Assembly (NCBI GenBank): GCA_963603285.1 | Contig: CAVCMG010000013.1 | Location: 1 to 64,000, forward strand | DNA: 64,000 nucleotides | Reading direction: 5' to 3' | From: UBA11957 sp963603285 | Lineage (GTDB): Bacteria > Bacillota > Clostridia > Lachnospirales > Lachnospiraceae | Part shown: piece by piece, positions 15,547-24,575 of the stretch | How positions within the stretch are numbered: the stretch's first letter is position 1 | Layout: every line of letters begins with the position of its first letter | Made by a program: the position numbers and the translations under genes | Notes under the pieces: generated by a model | Told to the model about the DNA's origin: nothing | The model's input: only the letters and a program-made list of their open reading frames with translations | Databases searched by the model: none

Positions 15547-18150
15547 TTACTGTCTGTCACCACCGCCGGGTCCACCCTGCGGGCCGTTACCGTTACCATT
15601 GCCGCCAGATCTGTCCTGTCCGTCCGAAGCACCGCCACCGGGCATCTGCCCATTGCCCATGTCCATGATAAAGCCTCCAAAGCTCATATTGTCCGAACTG
15701 CTCTCGGTATAGCTGTAATAGATCGTATCGCCTTCCGACAGACCCTCTGTGATTTCTACACTCGTACCGTCTGAAACTCCCGTTGTAACCTCCGTTTCAC
15801 CACCATAGGTACCGGTGGACGCATCATAGGTTGTATAAACCGTTGTCTTGTTGCCATCCTCCTGCAGGGCTGCCTCCGGAATGATCAGACAGTTTTCTGC
15901 AGAGGATACCGTCACAACGACCGAAGCATTCATACCGGAAAGCATCTGATCTGTCTTATCCAGACTCACCTCTGCCGTATACTTTGTCACACCATTGGAC
16001 GCTTCACTCGAAACTGTATTGACCGCAGTTACCGTACCTTCAAAAGTCTCGCCATCCACGGCATCCAGCGTCACCTCCGCGGTCTGACCGACAGAAAGAT
16101 TCAGGATATCCTGCTCATCCACGCTCATGGTGACACACATCTTTTCATCCCTGGAAATCGTAAAAGCTGTCGTTGTCGCCGTATAGCTGTTGAGATTTTC
16201 CGTTTCCGCTTCACTGTCCGTTGTTGTGCTGTCCGAAGCGGCACTCGCAGACGATACGCGGTAACCGCCGGATGCACTGCCCGACATACCGCCGCCGCTC
16301 ATCTGGATTCCCCTTGTCTGTCCGGTAAGTCCTGATGCCCCACTCTGTTCTGTCTGCGTATTCTGTGCAGTTGCAGCAAAAGCTGCCGTAATTGTCAATG
16401 TTTTTCCATCTGCAGATACTTCTGCTTTTGTCTCTGCCTTGTCCGCGGTCACACTCTTTAGGTAACTTTCTGCAAGATTTCCGTCAAAACAGTATCCATC
16501 TGACGCCTTATACGTCAAAGTTGCCGTGTATGCCGTACCGGCAGCATATGTTCCGGATGCTGCCGGATTCCAGCTGATCGATACACTGTAGCCTGTGCCG
16601 GAAGAAATCTCCGACTGCACGGCGCTTCCGGTGACCGGAGCCGTTACTGTCACAGCCTGCAGAGAGGATACAACTGTGTCCGCTGTGGTGTCTGCTGCGC
16701 CGCCGGTGTTGTCTCCATTGTTATCTGTACTGTTTCCACTGCCGGTATTGTCCGCATTGCTTCCTGTACTGCTGCCACTGCCAGTCTCTCCTGCAGCGCT
16801 CTCCGATGCTTTTTCCGTTGTCTGCTGCTGACCGCTGTTATCTGCGGCTGTCTGTGTCTCCACGGCACTCTGCGTCGTCGTATCCGCACTCACCTGCACA
16901 AAGCCGCCGGAAACCGTCGAACAGCCAAGACTGACAAAGCCACCCTCACTGCTTTGCGTCATACTCTGTGCTGCCGTGCCTTTCACCCCACTGCCGGTCG
17001 TTGCCGTATCAGATGCTGCGGCAGTACTGTCTGTGCCTGTCTTTGCACTGCTGTCCTGCACCTTTTCCGCACTTGATGTTTCCGTTTTCGTTTCAGCTGA
17101 CGCACCAGTATCCTGTGCTGTTTCGGTATCTGCTGTCGAAGCCTCCTCCGTCACCAGCTCGGCATCCTCACAGTTTACACTCTGCACTGTACCGGAAAAC
17201 TCTGCATACAGGTTCGGATCCTGATACAGCGCCACCACCTGGCTCAGTGCATCGGCAACCTCGGCCCGCTCTGCCACCAGCTTTTCGTACGTTGCTGTCT
17301 TTCCGGTATCCTTTAATTTAAACAGCACTGTGCCATCGCTAACCTTCTGATTTTCCTTCACCGAAACGGAAGATACTGTACCCGTATACCCTGTGACTGC
17401 AAGCTCACTGTGAATATACAGCGTACCCGTACCGAGCACCGTACCATTCTGACTCACCGTGACCTCCTCACCATAGGCCGGTCCATTATCTGTCATCGTA
17501 ACGATCACTTTGGAGCCACTGACTGATTCCACCGTACCATCTGCTGTCGAACCGTCCGCCAGTGTCACCGTCACATCATCCCCGACAGAGACATCCGACG
17601 ACGACTCGATCTCCACAGCCATCTTGCCATCCAGTGAAATCAGCGCCAGTGCACCATTTTCCTGCACCACACCGGTTACACCGTCCCCCTTTGCTGCATA
17701 AATCTTCTTCACACGGCCGGATACGCTGGATTTGATCTTCGTACTCACAGCATCATCCTTCGCATCCTCGATCTGACTGTCCAGTGACGACAGCTGACTC
17801 TGTAACGTCTGCAGTGCCGTTTTCACCGAAACCGAATCCACCGTAGCCAGCAGATCCCCTTCTTTCACCGTATCTCCGGCCTCTACATAGACCTTATCCA
17901 CCGTCAAAAGCGATAACACATCGATATTCTGCACATCATCCGCCGCCAGCGTTCCCGTCCCGGACACCGTTGTACTGATCGTCCCCGTCTTTACTTCATA
18001 GCTCCGGTTCGTATCTGCCACACTCTCCGTAGCCGTCCGGGTCTTCACCTTCCCCGCGATCACCGTACCGCCCCCGGCCAGCACGATCACCACAACACCC
18101 GCGATCACAGCAATCTTTATGATTTTCTTCTTATTAACTTTGCCCTGCAT
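15547..18150 (-). CDS. HlyD/MacA-type adaptor with inserted Ig-like and low-complexity regions
   Basis: This 867-residue membrane fusion protein is roughly twice the usual adaptor length. An N-terminal anchor spans about 9-32. A first lipoyl-like half follows (55-110), then a short coiled coil (115-130) and barrel segments to about 320. A Ser/Thr/Gly-rich insert runs about 333-495, an Ig-like module (WNPAASGTYAAGTAYTATL) about 500-598, and more low complexity to 655. A beta-barrel and macroglobulin-like end (660-810) is typical of RND/MacA adaptors. The tail is Gly/Asn-rich. The start at 18150 has AGGAGG five bases ahead. Role: link ABC exporter to the cell envelope. Confidence 0.87.
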   Translation of the reverse strand: MQGKVNKKKIIKIAVIAGVVVIVLAGGGTVIAGKVKTRTATESVADTNRSYEVKTGTISTTVSGTGTLAADDVQNIDVLSLLTVDKVYVEAGDTVKEGDLLATVDSVSVKTALQTLQSQLSSLDSQIEDAKDDAVSTKIKSSVSGRVKKIYAAKGDGVTGVVQENGALALISLDGKMAVEIESSSDVSVGDDVTVTLADGSTADGTVESVSGSKVIVTMTDNGPAYGEEVTVSQNGTVLGTGTLYIHSELAVTGYTGTVSSVSVKENQKVSDGTVLFKLKDTGKTATYEKLVAERAEVADALSQVVALYQDPNLYAEFSGTVQSVNCEDAELVTEEASTADTETAQDTGASAETKTETSSAEKVQDSSAKTGTDSTAAASDTATTGSGVKGTAAQSMTQSSEGGFVSLGCSTVSGGFVQVSADTTTQSAVETQTAADNSGQQQTTEKASESAAGETGSGSSTGSNADNTGSGNSTDNNGDNTGGAADTTADTVVSSLQAVTVTAPVTGSAVQSEISSGTGYSVSISWNPAASGTYAAGTAYTATLTYKASDGYCFDGNLAESYLKSVTADKAETKAEVSADGKTLTITAAFAATAQNTQTEQSGASGLTGQTRGIQMSGGGMSGSASGGYRVSSASAASDSTTTDSEAETENLNSYTATTTAFTISRDEKMCVTMSVDEQDILNLSVGQTAEVTLDAVDGETFEGTVTAVNTVSSEASNGVTKYTAEVSLDKTDQMLSGMNASVVVTVSSAENCLIIPEAALQEDGNKTTVYTTYDASTGTYGGETEVTTGVSDGTSVEITEGLSEGDTIYYSYTESSSDNMSFGGFIMDMGNGQMPGGGASDGQDRSGGNGNGNGPQGGPGGGDRQ

Positions 18151-18263
18151 CTTAACCTCCTGCACATCATTTTCCTGCATTTTCTGTGTTCCAGTATCCG
18201 GGAAAACTGTGAACAAACGATGAAAAAGATGTGAGAATGGTGTGAGAGTTTTATACGTTTACC

Positions 18264-18312
18264 AAAAAACACCCTGGGAAAGTCAGTTGCTGACTTTCCC
18301 AGGGTGTTTTTT
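18264..18312. terminator. Bidirectional terminator between tyrS and the exporter operon
   Basis: A perfect 22-bp stem (18264-18285 with 18291-18312) around a five-base loop, with A6 and T6 at its ends. It stops tyrS transcription on the minus strand. Confidence 0.9.
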
Positions 18313-18331
18313 GTCCCTCACAACCTACATT

Positions 18332-19555
18332 TTATTTTACAAAAACTTTGCGGAAATTCTTCTTACCACGTTTCACGATCAGCCCATCCTTAAACGTCTC
18401 CATCGGGAACGTCTTAGCGATATCCTTCACCTGCTCACCATCCACAGAAACACCGCCCTGCTGGATATTTCTGCGTGCCTCAGAACGTGTTGCACATAAG
18501 CCTGACTGATGTACCAGAGTGATCATATCGATCGCACCGTCCTTGAAATCCTCAGCAGAAATCTCCGCTGTCGGCATATGTTCAGAATCACCGGCTGCAG
18601 AAAACAGCGCTTTTGCCGCTGCCTGCGCCTTTTCAGCCTCTTCCTCACCGTGAACCAGCTTAGTCAGCTCATACGCCAGGATCTCCTTTGCCACATTCAG
18701 CTGGCTGCCTTCCCAGTCGTTCATCTTGTCGATCTCTTCCAGCGGCAGGAATGTCAGCATACGGATACATTTCAGGACGTCCGCATCAGCCACATTTCTC
18801 CAGTACTGATAGAACTCAAATGGAGACGTTTTCTCCGGATCCAGCCACACAGCGCCGTTTTCGGTCTTACCCATCTTCTTTCCCTCAGAGTTCAGAAGCA
18901 GGTTGATCGTCATGGCAGAAGCATCCTTGCCCAGCTTACGACGGATCAGCTCCGTACCACCCAGCATATTGCTCCACTGATCATCACCGCCGAACTGCAG
19001 ATTGCAGCCGTAGCGCTGGAACAGCTCATAGAAATCGTAGCTCTGCATAATCATGTAGTTAAACTCCAGGAAACTTAAGCCCCTCTCCATACGCTGCTTG
19101 TAGCACTCGGCAGTCAGCATACGGTTTACAGAAAAATGCGGGCCAACCTCGCGCAGAAGCTCCACATAATTCAGCTTTAACAGCCAGTCGGCATTGTTGA
19201 TCATCAGTGCTTTACCCTCAGAAAAATCGATGAACTTGGACATCTGTTTCTTAAAGCACTCGATATTGTGATCGATCTGCTCCTTTGTCAGCATCTTACG
19301 CATATCTGTCTTACCAGACGGATCGCCAACCATACCTGTACCGCCGCCCAGCAGCGCGATCGGACGGTTACCGGCCATCTGTAGTCTCTTCATCAGGCAC
19401 AGCGCCATGAAATGACCGACATGCAGGCTGTCTGCGGTCGGGTCGAAACCGATGTAAAAGGTTGCCTTCCCATTGTTGACCAGATCGCGCACAACCTCCT
19501 CGTCAGTTACCTGCGCGATCAGACCTCTTGCTTTGAGTTCTTCGTAAATCTGCAT
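18332..19555 (-). CDS. tyrS: Tyrosyl-tRNA synthetase
   Basis: This 407-residue class I synthetase charges tRNA-Tyr. The HIGH motif is HVGH at residues 45-48 in GFDPTADSLHVGHF; the KMSKS motif is KKMGKT near 228; the tyrosine-binding core includes YDFYELFQRYGCNLQFGGDDQW near 172-194. A C-terminal S4 RNA-binding domain (about 340-407) contains SEARRNIQQGGVSVDG. The start at 19555 follows GGAGG; a frame from 19621 would run through the leader terminator. It is controlled by the T-box leader just upstream. Confidence 0.97.
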   Translation of the reverse strand: MQIYEELKARGLIAQVTDEEVVRDLVNNGKATFYIGFDPTADSLHVGHFMALCLMKRLQMAGNRPIALLGGGTGMVGDPSGKTDMRKMLTKEQIDHNIECFKKQMSKFIDFSEGKALMINNADWLLKLNYVELLREVGPHFSVNRMLTAECYKQRMERGLSFLEFNYMIMQSYDFYELFQRYGCNLQFGGDDQWSNMLGGTELIRRKLGKDASAMTINLLLNSEGKKMGKTENGAVWLDPEKTSPFEFYQYWRNVADADVLKCIRMLTFLPLEEIDKMNDWEGSQLNVAKEILAYELTKLVHGEEEAEKAQAAAKALFSAAGDSEHMPTAEISAEDFKDGAIDMITLVHQSGLCATRSEARRNIQQGGVSVDGEQVKDIAKTFPMETFKDGLIVKRGKKNFRKVFVK

Positions 19556-19604
19556 CTTTGTTTCCTCCTTATTTCGTGTTCCCTGCAGCGGGGCATCTAC
19601 CGGA

Positions 19605-19901
19605 GACGGTCTTTTTATCATTAAAAAAGCCCTGTCCTCCGTTTTTTCAAACTAAAGGACGGGGCTATAATCCCGTGTTACCACCTTTATTCACAGGTTT
19701 CTCGCGATCCCTGCCTCATAGAGTACATACGATCTATACTCTGGCCCGTATAACGGAGGCACTTCCGTCGCAGCCTACTCATCTCTTTTCGGTGCGAAGC
19801 TCCGGAATGTATTCGCCATAGACCTCTGCCCGCGCCTCTCATCAACCGGCTTCTTTCTGTGGGTTTAACCTGTGGGTACTTGTTTCCTTCATTGCTTTTC
19901 T
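19605..19901 (-). promoter_or_regulatory. T-box leader (tyrosine) of tyrS
   Basis: The minus strand carries the T-box consensus AAAGGTGGTAACACGGG at 19672-19688, followed by a terminator (GGACGGGG-type stem at about 19623-19665 ending in T6) that overlaps the antiterminator bases. Upstream is stem-I-like sequence with GGTTGATGAGAGG. A UAC Tyr codon at 19809-19811 is a plausible specifier. Uncharged tRNA-Tyr should favour readthrough into tyrS. Confidence 0.92.
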
Positions 19902-19907
19902 TTGCTC

Positions 19908-19936
19908 ATTATAGGAGACGGCCGGGGTGGTGTCAA
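19908..19936 (-). promoter_or_regulatory. Consensus sigma-A promoter of tyrS
   Basis: On the minus strand TTGACA (19931-19936) and TATAAT (19908-19913) are both perfect and 17 bases apart. Transcription should begin near 19901, at the T-box leader. Confidence 0.9.
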
Positions 19937-19948
19937 GAGGGGAAACTA

Positions 19949-21148
19949 TTATTTTTCGTAATCAAATGATGTCGTCATTTCGTCATAAATTCTGAGCATT
20001 GCCTCCAGTGCATAGACCATGGCATCCTCGTCGATGCAGAATTTCGGATTGTGCGGTGCGTAGGCTGTTTCCGGGCGATTTGGATTATGTACGCCACTAT
20101 TGAAGTACACGCCCGGCACCTCCATCGTATAGAAGGCGAAATCCTCAGCACCCATGATGGCCTGTGTCTTTCTGGCATTCATACCGGCCTTTTGCAGCTT
20201 TTCCCGTAAGAATACGGATACCTTTTCGTTGTTGATCAGCGCCGGATAGCCATGTTCCACCTCAAATTCACAGGTGCAGCCACGGGCCTCGCAGATGCCC
20301 TCGGCCAGCTTCTGGATCCTTTCGAGCAGGCGTTTGGCCACGTCGTTATTCAGGCTACGCAGGTGTCCCTCGAGCACAGCATCTGCCGGGACGACATTGT
20401 AGATGCCCTCTGTACCTGCTTCGAAGCGGCTGACTGTCAGTGTAGCCGACTCAAACGGGCTGACCGTCCAGTTGATCAGCTGGTTAATGGCCGATACGAT
20501 TTCGGCACCCGTGGAGATCGGATCGACTGCCATAAACGGGAAGCCTCCGTGACCACCAACACCGTGTATGCGGATACGGTAACATTCCACTGCCGCCGTA
20601 CGGGGACCCTCGCTGACAGAAAGCTCGCCAACCTTCATCTCCGGTGCACAGTGCCAGGCGAAGGCATAATCCACATCCTTTAAAACGCCATCAGCCACGA
20701 TAAATTTACCGCCACCCGGTGTCTGGTCTTCGCCCTGCTGGAATACCAGCTTAACTGTACCTCTGATCCGGTCTCTGTGCTTTGACATCCAGTCAGCAAA
20801 GGCCAGCAACGTAGATGTATGGGCATCATGTCCGCATGCATGCATGACACCCGGTATTTCTGAAGCAAATTCCAGTCCGGTATTCTCTGTGATCGGCAGT
20901 GCATCAATGTCGGCCCGGAACAAAAGTGTCGGTCCCGGCTCGCTGCCCTTTAATATACCTACTGTAGAATTTCCACTGATGCCTTCCATCATCGGGATAT
21001 CGAGTGCCTTTAGGCGCTCTCGGATCAGCTTTGCTGTATTTATCTCTTTAAAAGAAAGCTCCGGATGTCTGTGGATATGCCGTCTTGTCTCTACCAGCTG
21101 TTCACGATACTCCAAGGCTTCCTGTTTAAAATCTATCATTTCTTTCAT
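19949..21148 (-). CDS. M20 family amidohydrolase
   Basis: This 399-residue metallo-amidohydrolase of the HipO/AmhX/IAA-amino-acid hydrolase group cleaves N-acyl amino acids or related amides. Visible motifs are HRHPELSFKE near 23, CGHDAHTSTLLAFA near 100, QQGEDQTPGGGKFI (catalytic Glu region) near 131, HGVGGHGGFPFMAVDPI in the dimerisation lid near 185, and MGAEDFAFYTMEVPGVYF near 350. It precedes a membrane transporter in the same direction, suggesting uptake and hydrolysis of one substrate. An ATG at 21139 is an alternative start. Confidence 0.88.
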   Translation of the reverse strand: MKEMIDFKQEALEYREQLVETRRHIHRHPELSFKEINTAKLIRERLKALDIPMMEGISGNSTVGILKGSEPGPTLLFRADIDALPITENTGLEFASEIPGVMHACGHDAHTSTLLAFADWMSKHRDRIRGTVKLVFQQGEDQTPGGGKFIVADGVLKDVDYAFAWHCAPEMKVGELSVSEGPRTAAVECYRIRIHGVGGHGGFPFMAVDPISTGAEIVSAINQLINWTVSPFESATLTVSRFEAGTEGIYNVVPADAVLEGHLRSLNNDVAKRLLERIQKLAEGICEARGCTCEFEVEHGYPALINNEKVSVFLREKLQKAGMNARKTQAIMGAEDFAFYTMEVPGVYFNSGVHNPNRPETAYAPHNPKFCIDEDAMVYALEAMLRIYDEMTTSFDYEK

Positions 21149-21241
21149 AGTTTTGTATTCTCCGTTCCTTTGTGTTGCCTGAATTACGCTCATACAGCAC
21201 CCAAACGCAACGGTTCAGATGCTGTATATGTCATACTCTCT

Positions 21242-22411
21242 TTATACCATCCATCCACTCATCAGACCGGCGGCAATACCGGAAACGATGGATACAGAAA
21301 CAATACCGGCAATGATCATTTTCGGCATCAGATAGCTCATAACAACCTCAACCTCTTCCTCTGTCTCACCGCAGGCAGCAGATACTTCACGGCTGACCAG
21401 ATAGGTTCCCGGGAAGCCAAACAGAGCGGTAACTGCCATACAGATAGACATTGTCCAGCTGAAATGCAGGAATTTACCTACGATGATAGCAACAATTGCC
21501 ATGATCACAACACCTACAAGCATTAAAAGAACCAGATCCACCAGCATACCCAGAATCATCTGCGGCGTTGTATTTGCCAGACCGCTGAATACGCTGCAAA
21601 GGGCACCTGCCATAACGAACGAGAAACCGTTGGCTTTTGTCAGAGCTGCCTCATCAAGAATACCGATCTCATGGAAGATCACGCCAAGGATCAGGGCAAA
21701 GATCAGCTGATTGACACCAGTTACCTGTGCAAGCTCGTAGGCGATCAATGCGATAGCTGCTACTTTAAACAGAATCAGATTGGAGCTGTTGTACTTTTCC
21801 GGTACAGACGGGAAAATCTTAAAGCCTCCGAACGTATTCTCCTCTTTTTCCTGGCTTTTCGGCACGTATGTACCGTTTTTCCATTCGCCAAGAATACGCA
21901 TACCCTCTTTTTTGGCCAGATTTGAAGCGATCGGAACACCGACAAAAGCCTGCAGACACAGGATCATCAGGGCAAATACCGTAACATCGGTACGGCCGAT
22001 AGCTTCTGCAGCCTGCTGCATCACAAGGTAAGCTACCATAGCGCCTGCCAGTACTGGAGAACCGGCCACTGCATAATCGTTATCCATAAACAAACGACAG
22101 ATAAAGTATGTACCAAAGGCAATCGCCAGTGTGGTGATCAGTACCAGAAGTACTGTTTTCCATTCTTGAATAAAGTCTTTGATCTTGATTGTACTGCCGA
22201 CATGAACAAGGAACATACAGATCGTTACACTGGCAAAGGCCTGCAGACCGGAATCTGCAAAAATTGTTGCCGGAAGACCACACCAGAATGCGATCAGAAA
22301 TATGACTGAGCTGACCAGCATCATGGATATGATGGCTTTTGTTTTGGTCGCCACGAGATCACCCACGGCGTATACCAGAAATACGATGGCAAGTGCAAAT
22401 AAAGGTACCAT
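21242..22411 (-). CDS. Polytopic carboxylate- or amino-acid-type permease
   Basis: This 389-residue protein has about eleven hydrophobic helices and a single hydrophilic loop near residues 170-200 (GEWKNGTYVPKSQEKEENTF). The layout and small-residue-rich helices recall GltS-like or related carboxylate permeases, but I do not recognise a diagnostic motif and give no family name with confidence. It is transcribed ahead of the M20 amidohydrolase (94-base gap), so it may import that enzyme's substrate. Confidence 0.65.
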   Translation of the reverse strand: MVPLFALAIVFLVYAVGDLVATKTKAIISMMLVSSVIFLIAFWCGLPATIFADSGLQAFASVTICMFLVHVGSTIKIKDFIQEWKTVLLVLITTLAIAFGTYFICRLFMDNDYAVAGSPVLAGAMVAYLVMQQAAEAIGRTDVTVFALMILCLQAFVGVPIASNLAKKEGMRILGEWKNGTYVPKSQEKEENTFGGFKIFPSVPEKYNSSNLILFKVAAIALIAYELAQVTGVNQLIFALILGVIFHEIGILDEAALTKANGFSFVMAGALCSVFSGLANTTPQMILGMLVDLVLLMLVGVVIMAIVAIIVGKFLHFSWTMSICMAVTALFGFPGTYLVSREVSAACGETEEEVEVVMSYLMPKMIIAGIVSVSIVSGIAAGLMSGWMV

Positions 22412-22454
22412 TTTCTCTTTCCTCCTGTGGTTAAAAGCTTATATTTAGATACAA

Positions 22455-22491
22455 AAAAGGCGAAGAAATCCCAACTCCAGACTTCTTCGTC
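22455..22491 (-). terminator. Terminator of the aldolase operon
   Basis: CGAAGAA (22461-22467) pairs with TTCTTCG (22483-22489), extended by partial pairs; on the minus strand the stem is followed by T6. It lies about 130 bases after the aldolase stop. Confidence 0.7.
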
Positions 22492-22618
22492 CTTTATTTG
22501 TTTAAAGTATAACAGCAATTGGACTATCTGTATATTTTGTCGTATTTACTACAGTATTATAAGTTTTTCTTATACCCTATTCTCCTGCCACAGCTGTAAA
22601 GGAAACAACGATGGACCA

Positions 22619-23401
22619 TCAGTTTCCGGTGATTCTCTCAGCCGCCTCACGAATGCCCTGAAGCATAAAATTGGCATCACAACCTACCCATGTAAGATTC
22701 ATTCCCCGCGAAATACACCTTAAAGCATCTGCTACATCAAAGCAGTAGCTGCCAAAGGAGATACCGTGCTGACTGCATAATTCTGCTGTCTGGGCTAATA
22801 CATCAGCAGCATTCTTTTCATCCAGTGCCCTTACAGTATCTGCATGAAATTCCTCAGACCGGGTGGTGCTGATAGCAAGATCACATGGACCGATAACACA
22901 GGCAGAAATCTGCCCTTCATAGCGATCCAATATATTTTCAAGAGCCTCGCTTCCCTTTCTTGATTCAATCTGAATCCATAACATGCGTCTTTTGTTGAAT
23001 TCATCTATGGATTCCCCCGGACGCATCAGGAACTTTCCTCCGTACCCTTTTCTACCCAATGGCGGCATTCTCATCCCCTCTACCACCGCCTGAACCTGCT
23101 CAGCAGTCTCAACCCGCGGAACCAGTATTCCGTCTGCCCCACAGTCGATTGCCCTTGCTGCCAAATGATATACAGCATCAGGAATCCTTACGACCGTTGG
23201 AATATCCAGCCTGCGACACAAAGTAAAATACCCCGAATAATATTCTATGTCGTGAGGTCCATGTTCGCAGTCAAAAAGTATATAATCTACGCCCTCAGGC
23301 ATATATTCAGCCATGGTATATATGTCAGGAATATAAGCCGTATAGCCAAATATACGCTCCCTCTTATGTAGTTTTTCCAGTAATTGATCTAACTTGTCCA
23401 T
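22619..23401 (-). CDS. HpcH/HpaI family class II aldolase
   Basis: This 260-residue enzyme belongs to the metal-dependent HpcH/HpaI family, which splits 2-keto-3-deoxy acids into pyruvate and an aldehyde. FDCEHGPHD holds the catalytic base region (near 44-52), RIPDAVYHLAARAIDCGADGILVPRVE spans the barrel core (near 71-97), and the metal ligands are in IQIES (Glu, near 141) and GPCDLAIS (Asp, near 172). It closes the operon with the dehydratase gene upstream, so a dehydratase-then-aldolase acid-sugar route is likely. Confidence 0.88.
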   Translation of the reverse strand: MDKLDQLLEKLHKRERIFGYTAYIPDIYTMAEYMPEGVDYILFDCEHGPHDIEYYSGYFTLCRRLDIPTVVRIPDAVYHLAARAIDCGADGILVPRVETAEQVQAVVEGMRMPPLGRKGYGGKFLMRPGESIDEFNKRRMLWIQIESRKGSEALENILDRYEGQISACVIGPCDLAISTTRSEEFHADTVRALDEKNAADVLAQTAELCSQHGISFGSYCFDVADALRCISRGMNLTWVGCDANFMLQGIREAAERITGN

Positions 23402-23441
23402 GCTTATACCTCTTTTATATGAAGATCATCTACAATTTTCC

Positions 23442-24575
23442 TTAATAATAGGTTTTGGACGCAAATATTCCTGCCTGTTCCAGTTTTTTAATATTTGGTG
23501 CCATGCAGATACCCGGTTCATCCGGCAGATAAAATTTTCCGTCCTTTTCCTCCGGTCGAAGTTCCATGATTTCATATAAGGGTCTCATGACGGGAACCAG
23601 ATATTCTACCATATCCTCTTCTGTACCGGAAGCCACAAAGGAAGCCGTCAGATGTGAATATCCACCAGAGGTAAATTCCAGCTGATTTTCTCTGGCAAGT
23701 TTTCTGGTCTTCATCCAGTCTTCTACCGCACTCAGATTTGTCGGAATCGGCTGCAATTGCGAAACCCCTGCCCGGACATAGGATTCCATGGGATAGTAAC
23801 ATCTGGGGGATTCTCCCATCGCAATAGGGATTGGAGAAACACTCGTCAGTTTCGCAAGCTCCGTCATGTCATAAGACTGAACCGGCTCCTCAAGCCAGGC
23901 GATATTATATTTTTCTACCTTTCGGGCAAAATCCAATGCCTGATCTGCCTTCCACAGCTGATTCGCATCTAATGCCAGTCTGGCCTGATCACCAATCATG
24001 GAACGGACAATCCGTACTCTCTCCACATCCCAGTCCAGCCTTGTTCCAAAATCTGTAGCGATTTTCATTTTAAACATAGTATAACCCGCGTCAATATATG
24101 ATTGAACCTCCTGCTCCATCTCCTGTAATGTCAGATTGGTACCACAGCCGCTTGCATAGACGTTCACCCAGTCTCGGTCACCTCCCAGAAAACGGTGTAA
24201 AGGCAGACCGGCTTCCTTAGCCAGAATATCATAAAAAGCCAGATCAAGCCGACCAAGCTCCAGTGCAGCTTCACTGGAAAAACCGCAATTACGTATCTGC
24301 CAGTACAAAAGCCTGTACCATTCTTCATAGGTTCTGCATTCTCCGTTGATGACTGTCTTCAGGAACTCTGCCATACGCATAGAACAGGGGCTTTGTCCAA
24401 AAACACCATCTTCATTATACAGAACAAGCCATGCATCCATCGGAACAGTATCAAAAGGTCCACCTGTGGAATCATAAAACGCCTTTGGTGCCTTAATCGG
24501 CTTGCAGTCATACAATTCTGCCCTGACAAATTTTACTTTTTTCTGATAAGCCTTCTTATATGCTTCCATACTCAT
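23442..24575 (-). CDS. Enolase-superfamily (mandelate racemase/muconate lactonizing) enzyme
   Basis: This 377-residue enzyme has the capping domain plus TIM barrel of the MR/MLE group. The catalytic KxK is in FKMKIATD near 165; metal ligands are Asp in LALDANQLW near 199, Glu in WLEEPV near 225 and Glu in IAMGESPRC near 251; a His in GGYSHLT near 311 could serve as second base. Acid-sugar dehydration, cycloisomerisation and racemisation remain possible. The ATG at 24575 overlaps the upstream stop as ATGA; 24569 is an alternative with better ribosome-site spacing. Confidence 0.86.
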   Translation of the reverse strand: MSMEAYKKAYQKKVKFVRAELYDCKPIKAPKAFYDSTGGPFDTVPMDAWLVLYNEDGVFGQSPCSMRMAEFLKTVINGECRTYEEWYRLLYWQIRNCGFSSEAALELGRLDLAFYDILAKEAGLPLHRFLGGDRDWVNVYASGCGTNLTLQEMEQEVQSYIDAGYTMFKMKIATDFGTRLDWDVERVRIVRSMIGDQARLALDANQLWKADQALDFARKVEKYNIAWLEEPVQSYDMTELAKLTSVSPIPIAMGESPRCYYPMESYVRAGVSQLQPIPTNLSAVEDWMKTRKLARENQLEFTSGGYSHLTASFVASGTEEDMVEYLVPVMRPLYEIMELRPEEKDGKFYLPDEPGICMAPNIKKLEQAGIFASKTYY

